DNA of 64,000 nt from Catenaria anguillulae PL171 (lineage: Eukaryota > Blastocladiomycota > Blastocladiomycetes > Blastocladiales > Catenariaceae), in the NCBI GenBank assembly GCA_002102555.1, contig MCFL01000010.1, positions 62,001 through 126,000 of the forward strand. Direction: 5' to 3'. Positions 1-12,300 of this stretch are shown here, piece by piece. Made by a program: the position numbers and the translations under genes. Each line of letters starts with the position of its first letter. Position 1 is the first letter of the stretch. The notes under the pieces were generated by a model, which saw only the letters and a program-made list of their open reading frames with translations, ran no database searches and was not told the origin of the DNA.

Positions 1-89
1 CCCCGCTCAACCCTGTCGCCATGTCTGTCTTCCGTCCCATGACCAACTTCTGCTTCCACCCAAGCTGCCAGGGGGGCTGCCACCGTCGC

Positions 90-540
90 CGTCATGCTGC
101 GTATCGGTGACCTTATTCTCAACGGGATTCCCACCCAACGCACGCGTCGGCCGCCACCAGTACTCCGCCACCCACTCCGTCACGGCAGACAACGGCGACA
201 TCATCGACGCCGCCGTGATCGTCTACTCTTTCCGCCGCCTGGATGGCGACGTTTGGATCCACGCGTGATGCTGCATGGCGTTGCCGTCCCGGTCATCCTC
301 CTGTCCGCCACCGGCTCCATCCGCGTTATGGCCGGCCCGACAACGGGTCAAACGCTCGATGGCCAGGTCTCCGTCGTCACGGTCGCCACTGTGGTAGACA
401 AGGCGGCTGGGGAATTGGAAGATGGCACCTGGGCTATGTTGCTCACTTGCGTGCCTCGCCCGGGTGCCATTGGGGGTGTGGTAACACGTCGTGGTTCCGG
501 CCCCGAGTGGCGTACCTTACCCAGGGGCTGGTCATGGTGA
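90..540 (+). other. Coding-like but frame-broken sequence, unidentified
   Basis: Two plus-strand frames in turn look protein-coding, with balanced composition and hydrophobic alternation. One spans roughly 150-265; the other, about 270-540, is rich in V, T, A and G. No start codon, splice pair or known motif joins them. It may be an upstream part of the helicase remnant or an unrelated decayed gene. I do not assign a function. Confidence 0.2.
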
Positions 541-1086
541 GCCCTTCCGGCAGGTGGGGCATTGCGTGGGAAGTGTTTGCCCCTAACCCATTCCCTGCCC
601 CTGAGCTCGATTATCCCCACGGGCCTTCTGGCACTTGCGGGCCGCCCGTCCCCTGGGCCAACCAAGGCCCGCAAGGCCAAGGGATTGTTGGGCAAATCCG
701 CGTAAATGTCATGTTTTGTTTTCCCCATTTCTGTTTCTTCTTTTCCAATGGGGCATTCCGTCGCTGGTCGAGCTGGCTCCCTCTCGTTTTCCCTTATGTG
801 TATTGTATTTCACCTTCAAATTTGAGCATATGTATCATGTTTGTGTCCATGTTGCCAGCGTTGGGCATGAACCCTCGCGAACATCGAGACAAGGTACGCA
901 GGCGACGATTATTACCCAATTTGCATCTGATCTTCTTTTCGAAATTAATCTTGACTAACTGGGTTTCGTTGCATGTTTCAAGGGCCGTCCAACGTCGCCG
1001 ACCTTTACTCCAGCTGTTTCCGCAAGATGCCCCGATTCCGTTGCTTATCCAGCAGCTCCTCGCCCAATTGACGAACAGTTTGCCCA

Positions 1087-1527
1087 ATGACCAGTAATGT
1101 GGCCATTGTCAATGCCTCGATCATGCAGTACCCAATTGTCCCTGCGTGTGCGATGACTTGCCATGGGGTCCAAGGTAAGACACTTTCTTCCATCTTGATC
1201 GCCGATACTCGCCCAAGTGAAGTGACTGTCTCCCCACAAGCGTTCTACGTTGCCTTGTCTCGTGTGCGGACGTCTGCTGGCGTGGCACTGGCCGGTGCTC
1301 CAACAATGGCCGACTTTGAGGCTTTTGTCCCCAAGGAGAATAGTCTAAACGAGAACAATCGTGTCAAGGGCTTGTCGGAAAGCACCATTGCTCGCATGAA
1401 AAGGCAGGCAAAGACGGGCATGGATCTCTTGACTGTCGTGATTATCATGCTCTTGTTTACATTCACATTTATCGACAACATGAAAGGGATTTTTCTTCCG
1501 CTCTTCCGTTACCTACTGTCCAACTGA
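1087..1527 (+). pseudogene. PIF1-type DNA helicase, C-terminal fragment
   Basis: The plus-strand frame carries the end of an SF1B helicase. CHGVQGKTL at about residues 25-33 is the segment preceding the ATP-dependent coupling motif, and YVALSRVRTS about 30 residues later is motif VI, which holds the arginine finger. These are hallmarks of PIF1 helicases and of the helicase domain of Helitron-like elements. No Walker A or B motif is visible upstream in a compatible frame, although coding-like but frame-broken sequence runs through 90-540. The last ~35 residues are hydrophobic and probably not native helicase. I read it as the 3' remnant of a helicase gene or mobile element. Whether the host gene or a Helitron is the source cannot be decided here. 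Confidence 0.55.
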
Positions 1528-1955
1528 CTCATGGGAATGCTGCTGGCAGGTTGGCTACTTCCGAAGCTGGACATAATTCCTAGCGGCGACAACATGCATG
1601 AGCCTGAGGTCATTGAGTAGACGCGCTTTTGGGTTGGAAGCACTCCCCAGAATCGGTACGTCCGCCATCTCGCGTATGCCTTCGCTTCAGCGCCGCGGCC
1701 GCACTCATCTAAATGACGTCCAACCTCAAATGCACACAGCAGCAGTGCGCCACCAGCAAGCTCGCCATGGCTTGTTAAGCGGGTCTGCCTCCCGCTCGTC
1801 ATCACTGCTCCCGTCGCCAATTGACACCCGCATGTATTTGGTACCTGTGACATTAGCATGAATCAAGCTTGCGTATAAAAATGTTTGATTGTCCAAAAAT
1901 GTGCAAACCCATTATCGATACAACATTACAACATGTTCATCCAAGGCCCACTTAC
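1528..1955. other. Intergenic, nothing recognised
   Basis: The stretch between the helicase remnant and the 3' end of the LRRC40-like gene has only short open frames without motifs. It presumably includes the 3' untranslated region of the minus-strand LRR gene. Confidence 0.4.
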
Positions 1956-4373
1956 TCAACCCCGAGGCAACCTTCCACGACACCACTCCAACACGGCTGC
2001 CGACCCGCGCTGCACCACATCCCACCTAGGCACCCTGAAACAATTACCCTCGACCTTGAGCACCTGCAACCCGGGCACATTAGCCAGCCTAGGATCCAGC
2101 TTACCCAAAGCATTATTGCTCAAGTCCAAGCACACGAGCCGCGGAACCGTTCGCATTGCGTCGTCGCCAACGTCCACGTCTGTCAACTGGTTGTTTGCCA
2201 CAAGCAGAGTCGCGAGCGACGGCAATTGAGCAAACACACTGAGCGACAAAACACCCGACAATTGGCATGCGACCAGCGTGAGTGTGTGCAAGTGCGGGGC
2301 ATTGCACAAGCCGTCGGCAGGCAGGCGCACGAGCGGGTTGTGGCTGAGATCGAGTGTGGCGAGCGAGGTTGGCACGGGCAGCGACGCGGGCAGGGACGTT
2401 AGGTGGCAGTGCGTCAGCGACAGGTCCGTGAGCGAGGCAAGTGGCGAAAGGTCTGGGAACCGACCCAGGGTCGCGACACGTGTCAGCGTGAGTGTGCGCA
2501 GTGGCGACCGAGGGTTGGACGTGTGCGCAAGGGCAAGCGATTCAAGGGTGGTTGCCGTCAGGTTTGGGTAGGTGGACATGTCGGCCGTGAGGATCGGGCC
2601 GCCATCAGCCATGGTTGCGCTTGTCGTAGCATCCATGCGAGTTTCCTCCTGGACAGAGTCAGACACTTGAGAAACCATGGACATGGTGGATGCGCGCTTG
2701 TTGGACACAGCGGGTTCGGCCGCGTTGCCAAACAGGCCCATGGGCGACATGGCCACGGCCGAGGGCTTGCGGCGAATGCGCCGGCCAGACGGCAGTGTGA
2801 TCCATTCGTCGACTGGCGGTTGCTGCTGTTGTTGCTGCTGTTGCACCTGTTGTGGAGCGGGTGCACGCGAAGGCGTGGGTCCTGCTGGCGCTGGAGCCGA
2901 CGCGGGCGCGCGTGTTGGGGTTGGCTGTGGAGTGTACGGATCGCTGGCCAACGACGCCGGCCGGGCACGCGATTGCTGCACTTTGACGGGTGATGGTGGC
3001 TTGTAACCGGGTGCTACATGAATCCAACACGCGCGTGAGTTGAAAGGAACAAATCCCTAGTACGCAGAAACGACAGTGAACGTACGCAGCTTCTCCTTCA
3101 ACCACTTCAACAAGGCCACGGTGCCTCCCGAACGCGGCACGCCACGGACCAAGTTTCCCTCGACGTTGAGTGCATGCAGTGGCACAAACCCTAGCTCAGG
3201 CGGCAGCACCGAGATTGCATTGTTGGTCAAATCCAACCGCTTGAGATCAGGCATGGCTCCAAGCGTGTACACCTCCTCGGGTACCGACTCTAGCTGATTG
3301 TCGCGCACATCGAGCAGCGCCAGCTTGGGCAGAGACCCCGTGGGAATGTCGAGGCTGGCGATCCGGTTGGACGACACGTAAAGCTCCTTCAAGGTGGGTG
3401 CGCCGGCTTGTGGGATGTGCAGGGCAGCGAGCTTGTTGCGGCGCAAATCCAACACCTCGAGCGGCCAAGAGGCGCCGCTGTTCAAGACAAACTCGTCAAT
3501 TTGGTTGCCCGAAACATCGAGCGCACGCAATGTCGGTGGCACCACAGCGGGTGCTACGCGCAACCGGTTGTTGGCGAGCTTGAGCGTTATCAATCCTTGC
3601 ATGTGCGACAAATCGGCCGATACGGATCCCAGCAAGTTGTCGGAAGCATCCAGGGTCGTCAACTTTGGCAAGACGCCGGCGGGCAGCGCGAGCGAACCGG
3701 CGATCGAGTTGTTGTTGAGAGCCAGCGTGCCCAGGTTGGGCAACACGGTAATGCATTGAGGCACCTCGGTCAGCCGATTGCCGGCCAAGTTGAGCACCGT
3801 CAAGTTGACGAGTTTTGCCAATCCTTGTGCATCGCACAGTCCCGGGTTGGTCAGGTGATTGTTGTGCACGTCGAGCACCTGGAGTGCGGGAAACACCTCG
3901 GCGAGCTTTGGGTCCAAGGACGTGAGCTGATTGTCTGCGAGCAGCAGCTTGGTGAGCTCGACGGCGTCCCACCACCGGTCGTTGGCGCTCGTGTCGAGCG
4001 AGGCCGTTGCTGACGTCGGCGGCTCGTACATGGACCAGATGGCGGGTGGAATCGGGCCAGCAAGGCGCCGGTTAGACAAATTGAGTTTGCCGTCGGCACG
4101 GGCGGCGCGCAGAGTGAGAGCCAGGGACTTTGCCGACAGGGTCGAAGATTCGCGGGTGTCATTGTCGGGGGACGCCGGGCGACGACGGTGAGGCGAGAAA
4201 GGTGGGGCGGGATCGGGTGGGGCGGCCGCGGCGAAAAAGTTTGGGTTGGCCTTGAGATGAGCGGGCGGGCCGCGTGCCGGGCGGCGGGCAGAGCCGGCGG
4301 ACGCGGACGAGGATGAGGAATCAAAGGACATGCTGGTGCGGTTCGTGTTGCTGGCCCGTGGATCGCCGTTCAT
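1956..4373 (-). CDS. Leucine-rich repeat protein, LRRC40-like (two exons)
   Basis: Two minus-strand exons, 4373-3086 and 3013-1956, are joined across a 72-nt intron (GTACGT donor, ATGTAG acceptor); phases agree, giving about 781 residues. The N-terminal part has the LRRC40 signature: a basic-residue helix, then LNLSNRRL, then RWWDAVELTKLLLADNQLTS, followed by a long LRR array. The middle linker is P/Q-rich with a run of nine glutamines. The second LRR array ends with a segment like the family's typical C-terminus (NCFRVPR, then AAVLEWCRGRLP). LRRC40 is a conserved intracellular LRR protein of poorly known function. The start at 4373 (MNGDPR) is my choice; an ATG at 4415 is also in frame, and a CTTACAG upstream could be an acceptor of a further 5' intron. 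Confidence 0.85.
3014..3085 (-). other. Intron of the LRRC40-like gene
   Basis: GTACGT donor at 3085 and TAG acceptor ending at 3014. Phase 1 is kept on both sides, and the two flanking frames are the N- and C-terminal halves of one LRRC40-type protein. This is evidence that they are not separate genes. Confidence 0.8.
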
Positions 4374-4415
4374 CTTGTCTTGATTCAGCAAGTAATACTG
4401 TAAGCATGAATTCAT

Positions 4416-5549
4416 GCACTTTGGGGACGTGGCCGGCGATGGATCAGGATCAGAGTCGAGAGTCACAGGCGGTCGTCTGGTGAGTGTGGCGACTCGTTCA
4501 AGTGATCGTCGATGGTGATCAGCGATTGCTTCAAAACCTGTTCAAAACGCACAGCCATGCGCTGCGTTTGGTCGCTTTTCTTTTTCGGGTCTTTTGTCAT
4601 TTGGTCGTTTCACCAAACCATCCAAAATCCGTTGTGCTTTTTGGAAATTTCAGGCTCGAGAGCTCAATACCAACGCATCCGACACTGCGACTCTCGGGAC
4701 TGCCTGCATTTCAATTCACTCCATTGTGTGCACTGCCCTCCTGTCTTTTGGCCGTCCCTCACCCTGGAATCATCCAGCAACCTTCGATTTTGCTCACCTA
4801 CAACACTTGGCCGTCTGGTCTCCTTTCCTTTGCTGGTACGCACACAAGCCCTACACTTGCTCCTTCACAGTCTGTCGGCTCTTCAAGGTTGTCGTCCTCG
4901 CATGTCTATGTCTGTTGTGCTGCTTGTCTGCCCATCGGCCTTCCGCCTCATTTCGCCTTGCACCTCTTGGTTTGCACGGTGGTCGTCCGCACCGAGTCCA
5001 CATGCACTGGCCATGCGTCGCCGTTGCCGAGCCTTGGCCATCACTTTCCTTCCGGCGCGAGTGCTGGCAAGGTCCCCGTCCCCCCAGCCGGCCGTCTTTT
5101 GCTAGGCAATCGATCGTCTCTTTTGCTCTGTGTGATCCCAATCCGTTTTTTCTTCGACAGACACGAGTGCCGAATGCCGATCCCACCTTTACCTTTACCT
5201 TTCATGAGCACCAGCATCAATCGCAAATCGGCAGAGGCAGACATGTGCATGGACCGACCAAAACCACAAACGACCACAAACGACCACATACCCAACGCAA
5301 CGCAACGCAACGCAACTCGATCCCTTTGACCATCACTGAGACCGAGACTGACTCTTAACTGCGTTCCTGCGTTATCGCTCTACAGCACAGCAGCCAACCA
5401 TCATATCATCGTCCGCCCGCTTCCTTTTCTTTGCTTTGCTTTGCTTTTGCCGTCCCCTCCCCGTTGCCGTTGCCGTGATCAACCTCGATATCCATTTCTC
5501 CTTCATTCAACCCCCAACACAAATCACATCACGCTTCTTCATTTCCGCC
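4416..5549. promoter_or_regulatory. Divergent intergenic region, LRRC40-like / cyclin B
   Basis: A 1.1-kb region between two divergently transcribed genes. It is pyrimidine-rich on the plus strand and contains C/T/A tracts and an ACGCA pentanucleotide repeat near 5294-5316. Long open frames on the plus strand have the composition of C/T-rich DNA rather than protein. No defined operator or TATA element was identified. Confidence 0.5.
5294..5316. repeat. ACGCA pentanucleotide microsatellite
   Basis: About four and a half tandem copies of a five-base unit (AACGC) lie in the 5' flank of the cyclin gene. Confidence 0.8.
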
Positions 5550-7513
5550 ATGACGTCCCGCAACGATGTACGCATCCTCCACCCCGCTCGCTCCTGGCTT
5601 TGGATTGGATGACTCACTCTCTCTCTCTCGCATGCTATCGCATACCCGCACAGACCCGCTTCGCTTACAACCGCCACACGGCCGCGCAGCTGCCCAACAG
5701 CAACGAAAATGCAGGCAACGACACAACGGCCGCTGGATCGGGCGCACCGCTGGCCCCCGTCCCTATCAAGTCCCTGGCCCCTGCCGCCGGCCCGGCAACG
5801 CGTGCCGGAGCTCAAAAGATCCATGCCCCACCCAAACCCAAGCCGGCGGCCGTCCCCACACGTGCCACGCGCGCAGCAGCAGCGGCTGCTGCCGCAAATG
5901 CAGCTGCGCCGCCCGCTGCATCCGCTGCGGCCGTCCCCACCAATGCCAATGCCAACGCCAACGCCAACGAACACGGCCCCGCCGGCATCAAGCGCACGGC
6001 TTCGCGCCAGCCAAAGATCATGAGTCGCCAAGAACAGCAGCTTGCTCAAAAGCATGAAGTCAAGGTGGCGCCTGTCCCCGTCAAGGCCGGGTATTACGAG
6101 TCGATTGCTGAGGAAGTGGTGGTTGCCCCCGCCAGCAAGGCGCGCAAAACGACAAAGATGGAAACGGCGCGCGTGGCAAAGTCGGCCGCCGCGGCCAAGC
6201 AAGCTGCGCGCGTGGATTCCGCATCCGAGGCACAAGCCGACGAGCAGCAACAAGATGTCGAGTCACCACGGTCCAAGCGGTTGCGCTTGTGCGAGGAGGT
6301 GGCCCGTGAGATGGGCGTCGACCAGATTGTGGCCAGGAACCCTCGCACGGGACGCTTGTGCTTGATTGAGGATCCCGATGAGGAGGACATTCATGATCCG
6401 GCCATGTGTGGCGAGTATGCCCAAGAGATTTTGGATTACCTGGTTACGCGCGAGGTTCGTTTCTTCCCCTCTTTAAGGTTCCGATTGAGGTTGCGCCGTG
6501 TGCAGCTTTGCTCACTTGCTTTCTCATTCTTACAGAAAATCTTCCAACCCAAGGCCTACTACGTGACCCAACAGGGTGACATGTCATGGGGCATGCGGTC
6601 CGTGCTCGTCGACTGGCTCTTTGAAGTGCACAAGAAGTTTGAATTCCTGCCCGAGACCATGTTCCTTGCCGTGAGCCTCTTGGACCGGTTCATGTCGCTG
6701 CGCCAGTGCGACATTGGCAAGTTCCAGCTGGTCGGCCTCACGTGCTTGTTTATCGCAGCCAAGATCGAAGAGGTCAACCCGCCGCAAATCGGCACGCTCG
6801 TGTACATGGCCGACAATGGATTTGCCGAGGCCGACATGATTGCTGCAGAATCGTACATTTTGAAGACGCTCGACTTTGATCTGTGGGCGCCTGGGCCTTT
6901 CTCCTTCATCCGCCGCATTTCCAAGGCCGACGAGTACGACTTGCACAACCGCAACCTGACAAAGTACCTTGTGGAGGTGGCCCTTATGGACCACCGGTTC
7001 CTCGCGTACCCGATGTCTCAAATTGCCGCTGGCGCATTTTTCGTGGCGCGGGCGGCCAACGTGTTTCAAACATCGTCAAAGACAAAGACGGTCACCATGG
7101 CCGCGGGCGAGTACGCGGCCGAAGCGCTCGAGTGGGGCGTCTACTTTGTGCAGTCGTCTGGGTATTGTCGCAAGGAGCTTGTGCCGATTGTGGCGCTGTT
7201 CAACGACTTTTTCAACGTCAAGGTTCCCCAGTCGGTCAACGAGTGGGCGTTTTTCACGTCCAAGCTGACCCACAGCAAACGGTACCGCGACTTGGACTTG
7301 CGCATCAACGCCGTGGTTGCTGCCTTGAAACTCGAGAAGGAGTGCGACGCCGTTGTCAAGCAGCACGCCGAAATGGATGCCGAGGCGATGCAGGAGGCCA
7401 GATTGGGTGCACAAGCGGCAGAGATTAAGGCCACGGGCGGCGTGGCGCCGGCATTGCCCAATGGTGGGCGGTTGGGCGTTTGGAAGCCGTTGCCCGTGGC
7501 TCAGATCGAGTAA
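5550..7513 (+). CDS. G2/mitotic-specific B-type cyclin (three exons)
   Basis: Exons 5550-5567, 5654-6454 and 6536-7513 (phase 0 throughout; introns 86 and 81 nt) encode 598 residues. The first exon is only six codons, MTSRND. Residues 1-230 are a low-complexity A/P/K-rich tail. The cyclin box begins after the second intron with the B-type signature MRSVLVDWLFEVH and continues with ETMFLAVSLLDRFMS and LTCLFIAAKIEE; a cyclin C-terminal fold follows (YLVEVALMDHRFL). It should activate Cdk1 at G2/M in the nucleus. The spacing and MRxxLVDW motif argue for the Clb/cyclin B class rather than cyclin A. I see no textbook RxxLxxxxN destruction box in the N-terminal tail. Confidence 0.92.
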
Positions 7514-8444
7514 CGTCCCTCTCCGCTTTTGTGCTTGTTTTTTTTTTTCTCTCTGTTGCCCCGTTTCATGATCGCACATCTACCCTGCTTGATAAAAACC
7601 AAAACCCTTGATCTACCCCCCTTTTGCCGTTTCTTTCTCACCCTCGCTCTCGTTGAGGCTCTTGTTTGGTTGTCGCATATTGGATTTGCAACCACAATCT
7701 CTCGTTTCCACCGCCCACCTTCCACGTCAGCCGCCAAGCATCCTCGCATGACCCCATTCCCACCTTCTCCTCTTTCTTTAGGTTCACTCGGCGACATGGG
7801 CTCGGTGGTTGTGTGTGCTTGTGGATTGGGCTTCGGCTTGTTTGGATCTGGTTCTTTTCTTTTGTTCTTGTCCGTCTTTCCCGATACCGATGCTGCGCCA
7901 ACACTTGATGTTGCTCGCCTGCGCTTCTGTAGTGATTCTATTCCTCTTTTCTTGTCCCTTCCCTCTACTGATGATTGTTGACTGTGAGTTGGATTTTGCC
8001 ATTGGATGGACATCAGGATGATTCTAAATTGATCTTTACTCTTGTCGCTGAATATTTCCTTGCAGCTATCACCTTGGTCACTCAAAGCGAATGCCAGTGC
8101 TCCATGTTTACTTGAAGCGCTAACAAACAGCCCTCCGTTGGCACTGGTTGGTGACGAGAGGGGCCATCAGACCTGTCCAACTGAATTTGGGCATTGAGTT
8201 GCCGGGAAGAAATGAATGCCCCGCTTGCCCCCCGCGCGTGTCTTGCCACTGACACAGACGACTGAGGCGAGAAACTTTCAGCAGGCCACTCCACGCTCTC
8301 GCCGCTCTCGCTCCTCCCACGCACAAGGCAGTCAAAGCCCAAGAGCGGCCCAGACGAGAGATAGAAAAAAAAAAAAAAAGAATGTACATTTACAAGAAGC
8401 AACTACCGACCCAACAATCCATCCACCCTTCATGTCCTCTCACC
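7514..8444. other. Convergent intergenic region
   Basis: 930 bp between the 3' ends of the cyclin gene (+) and RPC19 (-). It is T-rich just after the cyclin stop, as expected for a 3' untranslated region, and includes a 15-base A run at 8365-8379. Open frames here are compositional and no gene is supported. Confidence 0.5.
8365..8379. repeat. Poly(A) tract, 15 bases
   Basis: Homopolymer run in the shared 3' region of two convergent genes. No target-site duplication or element body adjoins it. Confidence 0.8.
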
Positions 8445-9069
8445 TTATGCCTCATACTCTGGCGTAAACGTGTACTTGCCGTGCTGAATCTCGTGCTGGA
8501 ACTGCAGCATCATGTGATCCGACATGTCCATGACAGTATCGAGTGCCCGGCGGAACGCGTCGGCGGGCGTGATAGATCCGTCCGTTTCAATGCGCAAGTG
8601 TGTTTCGTCCACGGACGGGTGCGGGATTGAGTACCCCGAGAAGGTGACTTCTGGGCTGTCAATAGGAAACCACGCGTGCAGCGAATGGGTGTGTGGGCGT
8701 CAGTTTGGGGGGTGGCACGGAATGCATGGGTAGGGAACATCAGCAGCAGGAGCCGGCGGCGTACAATCGGTGCAGAATGTAGCGGAGAAGCCCAGACATG
8801 GTGTGCCCTTCCTTCTTGAGCACAAATGTGCATGCAGATTCGTCGCCCGGTTGGTCGCCTTCGACGGGAAGCTACATACAAAAGAAAGCCAGGAAAACGC
8901 GGCGAGAGAGGAGAGGTGGTGGTTTTTGGTGCTTGTTCCGTTAGTGTCGTTCGTTTGTCATTGGCCAGCTATTCAGGTAGGATGTGGTGGTACTCACGAT
9001 GGAGATGCGCTGCTCAACGGGCGCCTCGGCGGTACCGTCAATTTCCATGGGTGTTTCGTGCGTTGACAT
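8445..9069 (-). CDS. RPC19: RNA polymerases I and III subunit AC19 (RPC19/RPAC2)
   Basis: Three exons, 9069-8998, 8871-8765 and 8655-8445, are separated by introns of 126 and 109 nt; all phases agree, giving 129 residues. The alpha-like dimerisation fold is clear: an acidic N-terminal tail, then CTFVLKKEGHTMSGLLRYIL, then PEVTFSGYSIPHPSVDE and LRIETDG, matching AC19 in order and spacing. The family subunit pairs with AC40 to nucleate assembly of RNA polymerases I and III in the nucleus. The usual length is about 130-145 residues, so it is complete. The true reading frame is hidden in the genomic open frames because each exon is short. It is divergent from the neurofibromin gene with about 320 bp between starts. 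Confidence 0.92.
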
Positions 9070-9390
9070 TGCGGTTGGTCTGTCGAGTGTGTGTTTGGCT
9101 GCTTTTTCTGTCGCTCAGGTTCTTTGCTGCCCCGCGACGGTATTGCGACGGTATTGACGACAGTTATTGGCCAACGACGGGTTTACCGTCAGCGCTCTGC
9201 TCACGCGCAGTCACGTGACCAGTTGATCAGAACCAGTGAGGACGCGAAGGTGTCGGCAGCCGGGTGGGTGGGCTGTGGTTCCCATAACCCCTTTATGTCG
9301 GCTCTTTGAACGGTCAAGGATACCTCATGTATGACGTATGGTATGAAAGCAACCCAAAGCACACCCCCGGCATTTCACTCCCAGTCGATC
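9070..9390. promoter_or_regulatory. Divergent promoter, RPC19 / neurofibromin
   Basis: 320 bp between two divergent start codons. It contains no coding signal and no element that I can name. Confidence 0.45.
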
Positions 9391-12300
9391 ATGGCAAATT
9401 TATCAGCCGAAGCCAGGTTGATACCTGCACTGATTGGCCGGCTCAAGGAAAAGGCATGCATTTGGCACAATGCAGAAGCGACAAGGATATGCAATTCTTG
9501 ATGCAAACACTCACAAACTATGGTCGACCGAATCATTTCAATAGTTTCCGCTGCAGGCCATCGTCTCCTTTGGATCGTCCGTGGAGTGCTCCCTCGACAA
9601 GGATGGCGTATCTGTGCTGCGAACATTGCGGGCACTTGCCATCAACGATGACCATGGATCTATTATTGTGCAAAAAGTGTTGCATATGGCCATGGACGTT
9701 CACGAGGTTTGTCGCCATCCTATCCATTGTTGATGTGAGTGAAGTTGAACACCGCGGTTCTGTTGTGTGTCATTTCATTCAGGTGATGGAAACCCGCGGT
9801 GCCACGTCCGACATATGCCTCAGCTTGGTGGTCCTCATGGAAATCATTGCCGACTTCCTGTTTGCGCGTTGGTATCCAGATGGGTACGGCTTACGCTGTT
9901 CCTTGCGCCTTTTCCATGCTGGGTGGGTGCTCACCGTTCCAAGAAAGGATAGGCAAGCGTCCATTTCACCACTCCCAGCCGAACCACCCCACCCACTCAA
10001 TGCAGGGCTTGCCGACGCTCTCCTGCAATGGCTCCGAAAATGCCTCATGCTCCGTGGCGACCCAACGTCGGGGCTGCTGACGCCCTACTTTCCGATCGAA
10101 TCGCAACTCAAGATCCAGTCGACCATCATGCAAACAGGTCGCTTCTTCTCGGGCGATCTGGCCGACAGCTTGCTGCGTGCCGTCGGCCGCGTGGCATTTG
10201 GCTTGAGTGCATCCAACTGGGAAACCTTCTACAGAGATGTCCAGGTGCCGCTGCTGTCCACGAGCGAAAACGTGACGGCGAGCCAGGAAACTATCTCGAG
10301 CGCAGGCATTCCCATGGGCTCCTTGTCGCTCGACGTGTCCATGTTTCTTGCCGGCTGGGGTCTGTACGATTACGCCCGCGTGCGCGTGCTGATTCAAGAA
10401 TTGACGCGTGTCCTGGGCAAGATGAAGCGTGACCGACGCAACCAGCTGTTGCAGGTGACGCACCACATTCTGTGGTCGTGGATCGAGCTGTACACGGAAG
10501 ATTTCAGGGCATTGATTACAGTGGGAGCTGGAGCGGCCGCAAAGGAGTCGCCCGCTTACGACGACATGGCAGAACTGTTTGGGATCAAGTCGGACATGGA
10601 TGCTTTTTTCGATGTCCTCCAGCAGCAAATTGAAATCAAGAAGAAGCCTCACGTGTGGCCACTGGTATTCTTGGTGCTCGTGTTGAACGCGGAAAAGGTG
10701 ATGCACATTCATTCCACGGGCAAGTCATCGTCAAAAGACAAGGACAAAGAAGGCGGTTCTGGCGGTGGAAGTGGAGGTAGCAGCGGCAAGGACAGGTCTG
10801 GCTTGGAGCGAAGAGCCGCCTTTTTGGAGCTAATTCAAAAGGCATTACGCAAGGACAAGAACTCAGTCAGCAGCCAGGAATCACTTCCCATTTTGGTTCT
10901 TGACATTCTCAAGTTTCACACATTGTTGATTGGGACGCCCGCCGAGCAGTACTTGGCCAATTTCGTCACGGATGCAGCGGCCATGGGCCCGGCACTGGCC
11001 AAGGAAGTCGTGGCATCGGGACATTTACCAGATTCCCCACCTGACATCGTCAAGATCGAGTTGCTCACCATGGTCATTTCCAAGGTTGGGTCAACCTTTT
11101 TGGATGCATGGAGGGATACCGCATCGCCAGAGTTGGTGGCCCTGTCTTTGACATGTCGGGCATTGGCAAGGTTGAAGAAGGTGCATCGGAGACGACTGTC
11201 GACAGACCACCAGCGCGCAATGAATGCGTACTTGAAGCCGTACATTCGCGTACGTGTTCGCCAGGGCACATGATTCGTCTCAAGCTCACAATGTTGACTA
11301 ATTTCTTTAATGTATCGGCACAACAATTCCAGCTCTTTGTCATGGAAGACGACGCGCACAGCGAGCATGGCTCGTCAATCAGCTCCATTTCAAAAAAATC
11401 CAAGCACAAGGAGTGGTCTGCGTCCGAGTTGCCCTTCATTGACATGTTGCATGCACTCGAAGTGCACAGTTTCCTCACGGATGACGCCCAGTCCATCGAG
11501 TTCCTGTATCAAGTCATGACTCGTTGCATCCGGCCCTTGCAGCACAAGGCCGTTCAAGTGTTTTTGCAGCTGACGGTCTCGCCGCAAACAACACGTGAGT
11601 CCATGGGTCATCTGTCGACCGTGCTGCAGGCCCTGCAGCGACTTGTGGTTCGATCCGACGACGCATACATTCAGGTGCACGGCATGGACGTCTTCTCCCA
11701 GCTTTTCGAGCTGCACACCCCGCGGTCGGACGCCGGTTCGCAGCAGTTCAGCACAATTGCGAGTACCGAATCTCCCGCATCGATCAAGTCCTCGGTTTCC
11801 CATACATTGTCTCGCACGGATTCCAACGCAGCTTCCATTAAGGTCAGCGAGCGGCCCAAATTGGACTGGGTCATGATTCACTCGGAGCTGGAAGCCATGC
11901 TCATGACGTGTCAAACCGCCAGAGAGCAGATTCTTGTTCGCGAGGCAGTCAGGTGTTTGCAGGCTGTACTCAAATGGAACGCAACCGCCGAGACGCCGCT
12001 CTTTTCAACGTCGCACAATCGGGTCACGTATGCGAAGTGGAAGGAAACGAGGACCTTGGAACAATTTTGCCAGGCCTTGACCGAGTTGGAACCAACAGCT
12101 CAGATTCAAACAGCCAAAGAAGCCAGTGCGTCCTTGTTTCCTTTCACTCTGTCCCCTTGATGACGCAAGAGCACTCACTCTGTTCCGTATTGATGCCGCA
12201 GTCTTGGAACGACTAGCTACAAGCAATGACAACGATATGCATCGGTACACTTGCTTCCTGCTCGCATCTCCAAGTAGCATTGACACTGTGACTCGCGCCT

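Noticed and set aside
2820-2852. CAG/CTG run as a regulatory microsatellite
   Set aside because: On the minus strand it encodes the polyglutamine linker of the LRRC40-like protein, in frame.
4484-5358. Three overlapping plus-strand open frames of 200-280 codons
   Set aside because: Composition is that of C/T-rich promoter DNA: all three frames are open together, with no domain and no splice logic. They lie between two divergent genes.
8365-8379. Poly(A) run as the tail of a retroposed element
   Set aside because: No element body, target-site duplication or second copy is visible; it lies in an ordinary shared 3' region.
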